Origin: Persephonella sp.
GTDB lineage: Bacteria; Aquificota; Aquificia; Aquificales; Hydrogenothermaceae
Reading direction: 5' to 3'
NCBI RefSeq assembly: GCF_027023985.1
Contig: NZ_JALVTW010000033.1
Coordinates: forward strand, 1-64,000
Length of the DNA: 64,000 nucleotides
Below are positions 37,650-47,168 of this stretch, piece after piece. Under the pieces are notes generated by a model. It saw nothing but the letters and a program-made list of their open reading frames with translations, had not been told where the DNA came from and did no database searches. The stretch's first letter is position 1, and each line of letters starts with the position of its first letter. Both the position numbers and the translations under genes were made by a program.

Positions 37650-38712
37650 TTTCCTCCTCTTTCATCTTCTGGATTTCTTCAAGTAATTGATCAACCATTT
37701 CTTCTTCTGAAACCCTTTTTAAAGGTTGCCCTTTTTTGAAAAGGATTGCTGATTTATTTCCACAGGCAAGTCCGATATCCGCTTCCCTTGCTTCTCCTAT
37801 TGCGTTTACAACACAGCCCATTATTGCCACTTTTATTGGCAAGTCTTCACCTTCAAGCTTTTCTTCAACTTTTTTGACAACTTCAGATAGATTAACCTCT
37901 ATTCTTCCACATGTTGGACAGGAAATTATCTCTATTCCTTTTCTTCTAAGACCTAAAGACTGGAGTATCTGATAGGCAACTTTTACTTCTTCAACAGGAT
38001 CTGCTGTTAGGGAAACTCTAATCGTATCTCCTATTCCCATATAAAGCAAAATTCCCAGTCCTACTGCAGATTTTATAGAACCTTTTCCTGCAGGTCCTGC
38101 TTCTGTTATTCCTATATGTAATGGGATATCTGTTTTTTCTGCAAATATCTGATTTGCCTGAATATTCTGGAGAACATCAGAGCCTTTTATTGATACTTTG
38201 AAATTGGTAAAACCTACGCTTTCAAAAAATTCTGACCAGTCCAATGCACTTTCTGCAAGTGCTTCTCCTGAAGGGTATCCGTATTTTTCAAGGAGTCTTT
38301 CTTCCAGTGAACCTGAATTAACTCCTAATCTTACGGCTATATTTTTCTTTTTGCATTCCTGAAGTATTTCTTTTATTTTGCCTTTATCATTAATATTTCC
38401 AGGATTAAGCCTTATTCCATGTATTCCGCTTTCCAGTGCTAAAAATGCAATTCTCGGTGAAAAATGTATATCTGCAATTACCGGAATTGGGCTCCTTTTT
38501 ACTATTTCCGGAAGTGCCTGTGCATCTTTTTCTGTCGGTGCAGCAACCCTAATTATTTCACAGCCAGCTTCATATAAACGATTTATCTGGTTGAGGGTGG
38601 CTTCTATATCATGGGTTTTGGTATCGGTCATTGATTGGACTATAACAGGAGCACCATCACCGATTTTTACATCGCCTACAAATACCGGCCTTGTCTTTCT
38701 CCTGTTTATCAT
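37636..38712 (-). CDS. ispG: 4-hydroxy-3-methylbut-2-enyl diphosphate synthase (GcpE)
   Basis: A 358-residue iron-sulfur enzyme of the MEP isoprenoid pathway. Motifs include RRKTRPVFVGDVKIGDGAPV at the start, VQSMTDTKTHDIEATLNQI, ADIHFSPRIAFLALESGIHG, and the cluster Cys in ISCPTCGRIEVNL and IMGCVVNAIGEAREADIG. The length fits the bacterial short form. It works upstream of the polyprenyl synthase encoded nearby. Confidence 0.95.
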   Translation of the reverse strand: MINRRKTRPVFVGDVKIGDGAPVIVQSMTDTKTHDIEATLNQINRLYEAGCEIIRVAAPTEKDAQALPEIVKRSPIPVIADIHFSPRIAFLALESGIHGIRLNPGNINDKGKIKEILQECKKKNIAVRLGVNSGSLEERLLEKYGYPSGEALAESALDWSEFFESVGFTNFKVSIKGSDVLQNIQANQIFAEKTDIPLHIGITEAGPAGKGSIKSAVGLGILLYMGIGDTIRVSLTADPVEEVKVAYQILQSLGLRRKGIEIISCPTCGRIEVNLSEVVKKVEEKLEGEDLPIKVAIMGCVVNAIGEAREADIGLACGNKSAILFKKGQPLKRVSEEEMVDQLLEEIQKMKEEENGGA

Positions 38713-39923
38713 CTACGATATGAAACCTCTTTTAAGGGTATTTTTAAAACCATTCCTGGTTTTATTAAACTCCCTCTTATTTTATTGATTTTTTTGATTT
38801 TTTCAATGGAAATCCCATACTTTCTGGAAATTCTATAAAGGGTATCTCCTTTCTTAACCTTATGATACCTGTATCTTTTTCTTTTTATATAACTAACTCT
38901 TTTTAAGAATAATTTTTTCTGTGCTAAAGTTTTATATGGAATATTAAGATTATATCCTCTTATTGCAACGTTCCTTCTAAAATGCGCATTGTATTTTTTA
39001 AGCAGTCTATAATCTATTCTTAGGTTTCTGGCAATATAGCTGAGTGATGCTGTTATCGGTGCTCTCTGGGTTTTTACATAGTATATATTAGTTCTTCTTA
39101 TCCTAATTCCGTATTTTTCAGGATGTTTTGCAATTAATACAACAGCCAAAAATTTTGGGACATATTTTTGAGTTTGGTCTGGAAGGTCATATTTTATGTC
39201 CCAGAAATTTGCAAACGGATTATCCATTCTACTGAGAACACATCCTTCACCACAGTTATAAGCAGCAAGGACTAAATCCCATCTTTTAAAAATTCCATAT
39301 AAATGTTTTAGATATTTAGCTGCTGCAATGGTTGATTTATATGGGTCTCTTCTTTCATCTACATATCTGTTTATCCTAAGGCCAAATCTTCTACCTGTCG
39401 TCCTTACAAACTGCCATATTCCTGCTGCCCCTGAATATGAGGTGGCAAATGGGTCATATCCACTTTCTACAACAGGTAGATATGCTAATTCCTCCGGTAA
39501 ACCATACTGTTTGAAAATACTTTTTATCATAGGCATATAAAAATTAGCTCTGTTTAATGCTGCTTCTGTCCATGCTCTATTTTTAACACCGTAAAAATAT
39601 AAATAATCTTCAAGGTCTGAATATTTTGGAACTCTCAACCCCAAATTAATAAATTCTTCGTATAAAATACCTTCGTCTTCTTTGTCTATATGAACAGTTT
39701 CATCTGATTTTATAACTACAGGTTCTTTAGGAAGTGAATTTTTTTCAGAATTTTTGATAACTTTTACGCGGGTCTGGTCTTCTTTTTTGATAATCACATA
39801 GGTTTTATCTTTTTTGGGAATTATATAAGTTTTTTCTGTATTTACTTTTTTTGTGCTACAGGAAGAAAACAGAATGGCCAGCATTATCCCTGCAAAAAGA
39901 TAATACCGGCCGATTTTTTTCAT
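38709..39923 (-). CDS. Membrane-bound lytic transglycosylase with LysM (MltD-like lipoprotein)
   Basis: A 404-residue lipoprotein (lipobox LFSSC, Cys22). An SLT domain follows (about 135-270), with catalytic Glu in LPVVESGYDPFATSYSGAAG, then IWQFVRTTGRRFGLRINRYV and AAYNCGEGCV. One C-terminal LysM module (about 350-395, YHKVKKGDTLYRISRKYGIS) binds peptidoglycan. It should cut glycan strands in the periplasm for wall remodelling. MltD of enterobacteria has two or three LysM repeats, so this is a compact version. It overlaps ispG by 4 bp. Confidence 0.9.
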   Translation of the reverse strand: MKKIGRYYLFAGIMLAILFSSCSTKKVNTEKTYIIPKKDKTYVIIKKEDQTRVKVIKNSEKNSLPKEPVVIKSDETVHIDKEDEGILYEEFINLGLRVPKYSDLEDYLYFYGVKNRAWTEAALNRANFYMPMIKSIFKQYGLPEELAYLPVVESGYDPFATSYSGAAGIWQFVRTTGRRFGLRINRYVDERRDPYKSTIAAAKYLKHLYGIFKRWDLVLAAYNCGEGCVLSRMDNPFANFWDIKYDLPDQTQKYVPKFLAVVLIAKHPEKYGIRIRRTNIYYVKTQRAPITASLSYIARNLRIDYRLLKKYNAHFRRNVAIRGYNLNIPYKTLAQKKLFLKRVSYIKRKRYRYHKVKKGDTLYRISRKYGISIEKIKKINKIRGSLIKPGMVLKIPLKEVSYRR

Positions 39924-39927
39924 ACTT

Positions 39928-40350
39928 TTAATCCTTTATAAGATTTTTATTTCTAAGTGCTATTTCCTTTGCCTCTTCGGAAAAAACACCTGCTACTTTA
40001 TGCTCTTTTATATTATTTTCGTCATCAATGTAAACCAAGTTTACTTTGAAATCTTTCAGTTCATCGTCTTCTACATCTGCATACGACACGATTATAATAA
40101 GGTCTCCAGAGTGTCCCAGTCTTGCAGCTGCACCGTTGAGAATACATTCCCCGCTGTATCTTGCTCCGGGAATAACATAGGTAGAAAATCTGTTCCCATT
40201 GTTAATATTGAACACCTCAACTTTTTCAAATGGAACAAGGTTGGCAGCCTCCATTATAGCCTCATCAAGTGTTAAAGAACCTTCATAATGAAGGTCAGCC
40301 CCTGTAATTGTAATTCTGTGTATTTTTGATTTTAAAACTGTTCTTCTCAT
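39928..40350 (-). CDS. panD: Aspartate 1-decarboxylase proenzyme
   Basis: A 140-residue pyruvoyl enzyme making beta-alanine for pantothenate. The self-cleavage site Gly24-Ser25 is visible in [15 protein letters not shown]; also [20 protein letters not shown] (about 42-61), and [20 protein letters not shown]. Length is normal (about 126) plus a short C-terminal extension. It abuts the polyprenyl synthase gene and precedes the lytic transglycosylase. Confidence 0.95.
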   Translation of the reverse strand: MRRTVLKSKIHRITITGADLHYEGSLTLDEAIMEAANLVPFEKVEVFNINNGNRFSTYVIPGARYSGECILNGAAARLGHSGDLIIIVSYADVEDDELKDFKVNLVYIDDENNIKEHKVAGVFSEEAKEIALRNKNLIKD

Positions 40351-41306
40351 TAAAACTCCCTCTCTACAATAAATCTTGCAAGTTCTTCCAGTTTTTTAAG
40401 ATATTCGTTCTGTGGAAAAGTTTCAAGCTGTGTAATAGCATTATTTACAAGCTCTTTTGCCTTTTCTATGGTGTTTGTCATACCGCCTTTTTCTTCAACT
40501 ATGGATTTTACCTTGTTTATGTCCTCTTTAGAAGGATTAAGTTCTCTTATCACTTTTTTGACTAATTCTTTTTCCTCTTCAGTGAGTTTGTCCATTACAG
40601 ATAAAAGAGGATATGTAATTTTCCCTTCTCTAAGATCGTTACAGACAGGTTTTCCTAATTTCTCCTCAGTTGAGGTGTAATCAAGATAATCATCTATCAA
40701 CTGAAATGCCAGACCTATATTTAACCCATAGTTATAAGCTCTATCTTTTTGCTCCTGTGGGGCACCACCTAAAGCGGCTCCCACATAACAGCAACTACCG
40801 AATAAAACAGCTGTTTTGCCTTCCAGTATTCTAAAATACTCATCAAGAGTAACATCCATATCTCCTATTTTTTTCAATTCTAATAGCTGACCTTCTGCCA
40901 TTTTCTTAACGCTATCTGATACATTCCTAATCATATCTATATCACCATAAATAGAGAAAAGATAAAGGGCATTTGCATACATATAATCCCCTGTTAGCAC
41001 TACTGTATCATTTCCAAATACACGATTTGCTGATTTTTTTCCTCTCCTTGTGTCTGCACCGTCTACGACATCATCATGCAGCAATGATGCTGTGTGAAGG
41101 TATTCCATAGCAACCGCAAGGGGATAATCTCTTTCTTCATTGTATCCCCTAAATAACTTTGCAAATGTAAGGACTAAAACAGGTCTTAGCCTTTTTCCAC
41201 CGCTGGAAAGTATGTAATTCCCTATTTTTAATAAAAATTCAACGTTAGAATCCATATACTCTGAAAGGTATTCTTCAATCTTTTCAAGCTCTTTTTTTTC
41301 TACCAT
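40350..41306 (-). CDS. ispB: Long-chain polyprenyl diphosphate synthase
   Basis: A 318-residue all-helical prenyl transferase with both Asp-rich motifs: [20 protein letters not shown] (FARM, about 75-94) and [20 protein letters not shown] (SARM, about 206-225). Also [11 protein letters not shown] (about 36-46). It probably makes the side chain of the respiratory quinone. The residues before the first Asp motif that set chain length favour long products, so octaprenyl-type activity is likely; the exact length is not determined. Confidence 0.85.
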   Translation of the reverse strand: MVEKKELEKIEEYLSEYMDSNVEFLLKIGNYILSSGGKRLRPVLVLTFAKLFRGYNEERDYPLAVAMEYLHTASLLHDDVVDGADTRRGKKSANRVFGNDTVVLTGDYMYANALYLFSIYGDIDMIRNVSDSVKKMAEGQLLELKKIGDMDVTLDEYFRILEGKTAVLFGSCCYVGAALGGAPQEQKDRAYNYGLNIGLAFQLIDDYLDYTSTEEKLGKPVCNDLREGKITYPLLSVMDKLTEEEKELVKKVIRELNPSKEDINKVKSIVEEKGGMTNTIEKAKELVNNAITQLETFPQNEYLKKLEELARFIVEREF

Positions 41307-41321
41307 CTTTTCTCCCTTAAG

Positions 41322-41395
41322 TGCGCCCGGCAGGATTTGAACCTGCGACCCCCAGCCCCGGAAACCGGTGCTCTATCCTACTGAGCTACGGGCGC
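41322..41395 (-). tRNA. tRNA-Arg (CCG)
   Basis: The minus strand folds as a cloverleaf: acceptor GCGCCCG/CGGGCGC, D-stem GCTC/GAGC, anticodon loop TTCCGGG with anticodon CCG, T-arm GCAGG-TTCAAAT-CCTGC, discriminator A. No CCA is encoded (A is followed by CTTA), unlike the two other tRNAs in the window. Its 5' end overlaps the nfo 3' end by 18 bp. Confidence 0.9.
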
Positions 41396-42232
41396 TTTTA
41401 TAAGATTTTTTAATCTTTCCATATTTATTAAATCCCAATCTCCTTCTTTCGGTGTTTCCAGTATAAATGGAAGATTTTTAAAATATTCATCATTTAGAAA
41501 TAATTCAAATCCTTTTAAACCGATAGAACCTTCTCCAATGTGCTCATGTCTATCTCTACGGGAGTTGAAAGGTGTTTTTGAATCATTACAATGGATTACT
41601 TTTACTTTTTCAAGTCCGATTTTCTCTTTTAGTTCTTCTTTATATTCAAAAAACTTTTCTTCCTCATTTATTTTGTATCCAGCCGAGTATAGATGGCAGG
41701 TATCAAGACACACACCTGTTTTTATGTTAGGAAAAGGCTCCATAAGTGCTACTATCTCGTCTGTTGTTTTTCCTATTTCTCCTTTCTGGCCAGCAAGAGT
41801 TTCAAAGAGAAAGGTGGTGTTTTTCAGCTGCACTTCAGAAAATACTATCTTTAGACTTTCTATTATATTTTGTATAGCTTGTTCTTCAGGTTGCCCTTTT
41901 GCCTTACCTGCATGTATCACATAGTAATCTATTCTAAGCTCTTCGCACAGTTTCAACTCATTTATCACACCATTAATAGATTTTTTTCTGAGATTTTCAT
42001 CTGCAGAAGCAAGGTTAAAAAGATAAGAAGCATGAACAACAACAGGTTGTATACCTGTTTCTTCTCTTTTTTGCAAAAATAAAGTTTTTTCTTCTTCTGT
42101 TCTTTCCTTCCAGGCCCATGAACGTGGAGAAGATACAAAAAATTGTATTGTATCTGCTCCTATTTCTTTACCTCTATCAAAAACCAAATCTAAAGATTTT
42201 GCAGATGATACATGAGTTCCGATTTTTACCAT
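41378..42232 (-). CDS. nfo: Endonuclease IV (AP endonuclease)
   Basis: A 284-residue zinc enzyme that cuts DNA at abasic sites in base excision repair. Motifs include MVKIGTHVSSAKSLDLV at the start, VHASYLFNLASADENLRKKS (about 66-85), YYVIHAGKAKG, FLFETLAGQKGEIGKT (Glu ligand), GVCLDTCHLYSAGYKI (His/Asp), VIHCNDSKTPFNSRRDRHEH and FILETPKEGDWD. The last six codons and the stop (TAG at 41378-41380) lie inside the tRNA-Arg gene, so the mRNA and tRNA share sequence. Confidence 0.95.
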   Translation of the reverse strand: MVKIGTHVSSAKSLDLVFDRGKEIGADTIQFFVSSPRSWAWKERTEEEKTLFLQKREETGIQPVVVHASYLFNLASADENLRKKSINGVINELKLCEELRIDYYVIHAGKAKGQPEEQAIQNIIESLKIVFSEVQLKNTTFLFETLAGQKGEIGKTTDEIVALMEPFPNIKTGVCLDTCHLYSAGYKINEEEKFFEYKEELKEKIGLEKVKVIHCNDSKTPFNSRRDRHEHIGEGSIGLKGFELFLNDEYFKNLPFILETPKEGDWDLINMERLKNLIKAPVAQ

Positions 42233-42864
42233 GTTCTTACCCTAAATACGCCTGTTATATACGGATTTGTTTTTTTCTCAGCGCCTATTGTGGTTGGTTC
42301 ACCATGTCCCGGATAAACCTTTACATCATCCGGTAATTGTTTCAATTTCTCAAGTGATTTAACCATATCTTCAGGATTTCCACCGGGTAAATCTGTTCTA
42401 CCTATACTACCTTTGAACAAGGTATCACCTGTAATTATGAACTTGTTCTTTTCATCGTAAAAACATACGCTTCCCGGTGTATGCCCGGGAGTTGCAATTA
42501 CTTTTAGGGAAAATTTTCCAAAAGAAATAATATTCTCTTCCTTTATGGTTTTGTCAGGTTCAGGGCATTGAACTGCTTCTACCATCTGAGCAAAACCAGG
42601 AAAGATATCATTATTGATTAAAAATATATCTTTTTCATTCATTAAAAAAGGAACATTATATTTGGTTTTCAAATATCCTACCTGTCCAACATGGTCTAAA
42701 TGGCCATGGGTAGCAAGTATATATCTAAGCTTGTATTTTTCAAGCTCTTTTTCTATTCTTTGGCCTTCAGACCCAGGGTCTACAACAACAGCTTCTCCTG
42801 TAGATTCATCAGCAATAATTATTGTATTTTCCTCAAGGGGACCAACAGTCAGGATTTTTATCAT
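42226..42864 (-). CDS. Metallo-beta-lactamase-fold hydrolase (glyoxalase II-like)
   Basis: A 212-residue protein with the HxHxDH signature in LATHGHLDHVGQVGYLK (about 51-67), TPGHTPGSVCFYDEKNKFII (His and strand, about 131-150), TGDTLFKGSIGRTDLPGG (Asp ligand) and VYPGHGEPTTIGAEKKTNPY. It belongs to the YcbL/GloB-like group, which may cleave thioesters such as S-lactoylglutathione; true substrate unknown. It overlaps nfo and the biotin carboxylase gene by a few bases each. Confidence 0.85.
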   Translation of the reverse strand: MIKILTVGPLEENTIIIADESTGEAVVVDPGSEGQRIEKELEKYKLRYILATHGHLDHVGQVGYLKTKYNVPFLMNEKDIFLINNDIFPGFAQMVEAVQCPEPDKTIKEENIISFGKFSLKVIATPGHTPGSVCFYDEKNKFIITGDTLFKGSIGRTDLPGGNPEDMVKSLEKLKQLPDDVKVYPGHGEPTTIGAEKKTNPYITGVFRVRTW

Positions 42865-44222
42865 TCTCTAATTCCCAGATATTTTTTATCAACAAGGGCG
42901 GTGGTGTATTTTCCTGAAAGAAAATCCTTATCTTCTAATATTTTAAGATGGAAATCTTTTGTGGTTTTAATACCTTCTACAATAAGCTCTTTTAATGCTC
43001 TTTTCCCTCTTACTATGGCTTCTTCTCTGTTCTTACCATAAACAATAATTTTTGCAATTAGAGAGTCGTAATAAGGAGGTATTTTATATCCTTTGTATAT
43101 ATGAGTATCCACCCTTACCCCAAAACCACCTGGAAGGTATAGCTCTTCTATAGTCCCGGGATTTGGAACAAAAGTCTCAGGGTCTTCTGCATTTATTCTA
43201 AACTCTATTGCATGGCCTTGCTGCTTTATATCTTCCTGTGTAAAAGAAAGTTTTTTACCATCAGCCACAAGCATCTGCCATGCAACAAGGTCAATCCCAG
43301 ATGTCATTTCAGAAACAGGGTGTTCAACCTGAATACGACCGTTCATTTCTATAAAATAAAAATTCATATTTTCATCAACTATAAATTCAACGGTTCCGGC
43401 ACCGGTAAATCCTACATGTTTCGCAAATCGGACAGCAGCTTCACCCATTTTCTTACGAACTTCTGGAGTTATGAATGGTGATGGAGATTCTTCTAAAAGC
43501 TTTTGATGCCTTCTCTGAATAGAACATTCCCTGTCACCTATGTAAACAACATTTCCATGTTCATCTGCGAGAATTTGAATTTCTATATGTTTAGGATTCT
43601 GAATAAACTTTTCTATATAAACTCTACTATCTCCAAAATTTGCTTCAGCTTCCCTCTGTGCTACAGGTAATAGTCGTGATAACTCTTGCGGTGAATGAAC
43701 TACCCTCATTCCCCTACCACCACCACCAGCAGCAGCTTTCAGTAAAACTGGATATCCAATCTTATCTGCAACCTCAAGTGCATCTTTTAAAGTGTTTACC
43801 GGTGGACTTCCGGGAATTATTGGAACATCTGCCTCCTGCGCTGCTTTTCTGGCTTCTGCTTTATCTCCTGTTAAACGAATAGTTTCTGAACGGGGACCTA
43901 TAAATTTTATGTTTGCTCTTTCTAATAATGCTGCAAAATTTGGATTTTCAGCAAGAAATCCATATCCCGGATAAACAGCATCTGCATAAGATATCTCTAT
44001 TGCCGACAAAATAGCCGGAATATTTAGATAACTTTTATCTGAAGGGGCTTTCCCTATACATATCGCATAATCTGCGAGTTTAACATGCATTGAGTCTTTA
44101 TCAGCCTCAGAATATATTGCTATGCTTTCACCACCTAATTCCCTTATTGCTCTTATTGCTCTAACTGCGATTTCTCCTCTGTTTGCTATCAGGATTCTTT
44201 TGATATTGTCCAGTTTTAACAA
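42861..44222 (-). CDS. accC: Biotin carboxylase (AccC; possibly the 2-oxoglutarate/pyruvate carboxylase small subunit)
   Basis: A 453-residue ATP-grasp enzyme that carboxylates biotin. Motifs: ILIANRGEIAVRAIRAIREL (about 10-29), YPGYGFLAENPNFAAL, GSPPVNTLKDALEVADKIGY, KAAAGGGGRGMRVVHSPQEL (Gly-rich ATP loop, about 158-177), ECSIQRRHQKLLEESPSPFI and FIEMNGRIQVEHPVSEM. Aquificota carry paralogues serving acetyl-CoA carboxylase and 2-oxoglutarate carboxylase of the reductive TCA cycle (cfiB); no biotin carrier gene is adjacent, so which role applies cannot be decided here. Confidence 0.85.
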   Translation of the reverse strand: MLKLDNIKRILIANRGEIAVRAIRAIRELGGESIAIYSEADKDSMHVKLADYAICIGKAPSDKSYLNIPAILSAIEISYADAVYPGYGFLAENPNFAALLERANIKFIGPRSETIRLTGDKAEARKAAQEADVPIIPGSPPVNTLKDALEVADKIGYPVLLKAAAGGGGRGMRVVHSPQELSRLLPVAQREAEANFGDSRVYIEKFIQNPKHIEIQILADEHGNVVYIGDRECSIQRRHQKLLEESPSPFITPEVRKKMGEAAVRFAKHVGFTGAGTVEFIVDENMNFYFIEMNGRIQVEHPVSEMTSGIDLVAWQMLVADGKKLSFTQEDIKQQGHAIEFRINAEDPETFVPNPGTIEELYLPGGFGVRVDTHIYKGYKIPPYYDSLIAKIIVYGKNREEAIVRGKRALKELIVEGIKTTKDFHLKILEDKDFLSGKYTTALVDKKYLGIRE

Positions 44223-44313
44223 TACTTTTCTCCTACACTATAGCTTTTTCTGTTAAATTTCCTAAATATTATATAATAATTGGCGGATAACACTAAAATT
44301 ATAAGGATATAAG

Positions 44314-46050
44314 ATGGGAGATGTAGATTTTAAAAGTAGAAGGAAATTAACATTTCTTCGTTTAATGGTATCCCAAGGAATAGTTCCTGCAGAAAAAGTT
44401 CGGAATAATCCCAATATAGAAGGAAAAGATTTCACAGATATTTTAACCTATCTTGTTGAAAGTAAAATAGCTGATGAAAAAAAGATAAAGGAATTTTTCG
44501 TTAATTTTTTAAATCTAAAGCCTTTTGACCCTAATATGAATATTGATGTAGATGAATCAATAATGTCAAATATTACCTATAATTACATGTTGAAGAAAAA
44601 ATTCGCTCCTGTTTTTTATGATAAAGATAAAAATCAACTTTCAATTGCAGCATTTAATCCAATAGATAAAGAAATAATTCATTATCTTAAATTTTTAGGA
44701 ATTAAAAACATTGAGATCCTCGTTGCAACTTATTCAGAGATTCAATCTCTTCTTGAAAATTTCAGTAGAATGGCATCTCCTACAGAAATTCTCGATAATA
44801 TAGGCCTCGATGCAGATGTAGAAGAAGAATATCAAAGGGAAGAAGAAATAAATGTAAACGAGGCAATAGCTGAAGCAGAAGAAGCACCGATAGTTAAAGC
44901 CTCCAGACTTTTTATAGTAAACGCAGTCCGACAGGGTGCATCTGATATTCATATAGAACCCTTTGAAAAAGAATTAAGGGTAAGATATAGGATTGATGGT
45001 ATTCTCCGAACAGTTCAAAAACTTCCTGCCAGTATAAAAGATGCTTTAGTTGCCAGATACAAAATAATGGCGAATCTGGATATTGCAGAAAAGAGGTTAC
45101 CCCAAGATGGAAGAATTAGAGTAAAAATAGATAGAAAACCTATTGATTTAAGGGTATCTATCATTCCTACAGTTTATGGTGAAAAAGTAGTTATGCGTAT
45201 TCAGGATGCCCAATCGTATCTGGGATTAAAATTAGAAGATCTTGGTTTTGAACCGGATGACCTTGAAAAAATCAGAAAAGCTATCTATAGTCCTTGGGGA
45301 ATGGTCTTAGTTACAGGACCAACAGGGTCAGGTAAAACTACAACTTTATACACTGCATTAATGGAAAGGAATACAGATGATGTAAACATATCAACAGCAG
45401 AGGATCCTGTTGAAGTATCTATTCCAGGAATTAATCAGGTTCAAATCAAAGAACATATAGGATTAACTTTTGCAGAAGCTTTAAGATCTTTCCTTAGACA
45501 AGACCCGGATATTATACTGGTTGGAGAGATAAGGGACAGAGAAACGGCTGAAATATCAATTAAAGCAGCATTAACAGGTCACCTTGTATTCTCCACATTA
45601 CACACAAACGATGCTCCATCTTCTATAACAAGATTAATAGATATAGGAGTTGAAAGTTTCCTTGTTGGAACAGCTGTAAATATGATAATTGCCCAGAGGC
45701 TTGTCAGAAAATTATGTAATTACTGTAAACAGCCTGCTACATATCCGAAAGAGTTCTGGACAGGATTGGGATTATCTGAAAAAGACGTAGAAGAAGGAAC
45801 ATTTTTTGTTCATAAGCCGGGAGGTTGTGACCGTTGCAATAAAACCGGTTATAAAGGTAGAACTGCTGTTCATGAAATACTGGAAATTGACGATAATATC
45901 AGAAAAGCTATTTTATCTGGAGCTAATGCAACACAGCTTAAAGAGCTTGCGATAAAAAATGGAATGAGAACCCTATATCAAAATGCCCTTTTAAAAGTAA
46001 AACGAGGAATAACAGATATTGCAGAAGTAGAAAGGGTTTTAGTTAAATAA
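44314..46050 (+). CDS. pilB: Type IV pilus extension ATPase PilB (GspE family)
   Basis: A 578-residue secretion ATPase. The N-terminal MshEN/GspE-N region (about 1-160) is followed by SRLFIVNAVRQGASDIHIEP (about 196-215), Walker A in VTGPTGSGKTTTLYTALMER (about 336-355), Asp box ISTAEDPVEVSIPGINQVQI, Walker B in LRQDPDIILVGEIRDRETAE, and a tetracysteine zinc site (CNYCKQ then CDRCNKTGYKG). It powers pilus assembly, working with the PilT and PilC genes that follow. It reads divergently from accC. Confidence 0.92.
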   Translation: MGDVDFKSRRKLTFLRLMVSQGIVPAEKVRNNPNIEGKDFTDILTYLVESKIADEKKIKEFFVNFLNLKPFDPNMNIDVDESIMSNITYNYMLKKKFAPVFYDKDKNQLSIAAFNPIDKEIIHYLKFLGIKNIEILVATYSEIQSLLENFSRMASPTEILDNIGLDADVEEEYQREEEINVNEAIAEAEEAPIVKASRLFIVNAVRQGASDIHIEPFEKELRVRYRIDGILRTVQKLPASIKDALVARYKIMANLDIAEKRLPQDGRIRVKIDRKPIDLRVSIIPTVYGEKVVMRIQDAQSYLGLKLEDLGFEPDDLEKIRKAIYSPWGMVLVTGPTGSGKTTTLYTALMERNTDDVNISTAEDPVEVSIPGINQVQIKEHIGLTFAEALRSFLRQDPDIILVGEIRDRETAEISIKAALTGHLVFSTLHTNDAPSSITRLIDIGVESFLVGTAVNMIIAQRLVRKLCNYCKQPATYPKEFWTGLGLSEKDVEEGTFFVHKPGGCDRCNKTGYKGRTAVHEILEIDDNIRKAILSGANATQLKELAIKNGMRTLYQNALLKVKRGITDIAEVERVLVK

Positions 46051-46070
46051 ATTTTTTAAGGAGATATATT

Positions 46071-47156
46071 ATGGAGCAAGAAAAACTTGCATTCACAATT
46101 GATGAAATAGCAAGGGTTGCTATAGACAAAGATGCTACCGATATACACATAACAGCGGGAGCACCTCCAACTATCAGGATAGATGGAAAAATAACTTATC
46201 TATCTGAATATCCTGTTATGTACCCAAAAGATACCCAAAAATTTATTTACTCTATTATGAATGAAAAGCAAAGGCGGACATTTGAAGAAAAGAATGAGGT
46301 TGACTTTTCCATCGGAATTAAAGGGGTTGGTAGATTTAGGGTAAACGTTTATAGACAAAGGGGTAGTGTTGCTGCTGCTTTAAGAAGAATACCTTATGAA
46401 ATAAAGCCTATGGAAGAGTTAGGACTTATTCCCTCTGTAAAAGGTTTATGTCATAAAAGTATGGGATTAGTGCTTGTTACAGGGCCAACAGGATCAGGTA
46501 AAACTACAACCCTTGCCTCAATGATAGATTATATAAATACAAATTATCCTTATCACATAATTACAATTGAAGATCCAATAGAATATCTATTCCCACATAA
46601 AAAATCACTTGTTGCACAAAGGGAAGTCGGTAATGATACTTCCAGCTTTGCCATAGCACTGAAATATGCTTTAAGGGAAGACCCAGACGTTATTCTGGTT
46701 GGTGAAATGAGGGACTTAGAAACAATCAGAGCTGCACTTACAGCCGCTGAAACAGGTCACCTTGTATTTGCAACATTACACACAAATACAGCAATTCAAA
46801 CAATAAACCGTATCATCAACGTTTTCCCTGAAAATGAACAGGAACAGATTAGAACAGAGTTAAGTTTTGTTTTACAGGGTGTAATATCACAAAGGATTCT
46901 ACCAAGAATCGGAGGTGGGAGAGTCCTTATACATGAAGTTTTAATACCAACAACAGGTATAAGAAACCTTATTAGAGAAAATAAAATTCACCAAATATAT
47001 GGGCTTATGCAGTCTGGACAAGTTGGAACAGGTATGCAAACAATGAACCAGTCAATTTTACGGGCGATCAAAGAAGGACTAATTACAGAAGAAGATGGAA
47101 TGAAAGTATCTCCTGAGCCACAAGAACTCGAAAGATTATTAAAAACTCTGAAGTAG
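46071..47156 (+). CDS. pilT: Type IV pilus retraction ATPase PilT
   Basis: A 361-residue ATPase with DATDIHITAGAPPTIRIDGK (about 19-38), Walker A in VTGPTGSGKTTTLASMIDYI (about 137-156), Asp box ITIEDPIEYLFPHKKSLVAQ, Walker B in LREDPDVILVGEMRDLETIR, His box AAETGHLVFATLHTNTAIQT, and GIRNLIRENKIHQIYGLMQS, the variant of the PilT AIRNLIRE motif needed for retraction. An AAGGAGAT ribosome site lies before ATG. It is co-transcribed with pilB and pilC. Confidence 0.92.
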   Translation: MEQEKLAFTIDEIARVAIDKDATDIHITAGAPPTIRIDGKITYLSEYPVMYPKDTQKFIYSIMNEKQRRTFEEKNEVDFSIGIKGVGRFRVNVYRQRGSVAAALRRIPYEIKPMEELGLIPSVKGLCHKSMGLVLVTGPTGSGKTTTLASMIDYINTNYPYHIITIEDPIEYLFPHKKSLVAQREVGNDTSSFAIALKYALREDPDVILVGEMRDLETIRAALTAAETGHLVFATLHTNTAIQTINRIINVFPENEQEQIRTELSFVLQGVISQRILPRIGGGRVLIHEVLIPTTGIRNLIRENKIHQIYGLMQSGQVGTGMQTMNQSILRAIKEGLITEEDGMKVSPEPQELERLLKTLK

Positions 47157-47168
47157 AGGGGGAAATAG

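Noticed and set aside
41322-41395. Reading this tRNA as proline or another species
   Set aside because: The cloverleaf places CCG at positions 34-36 with T33 before it, giving arginine.
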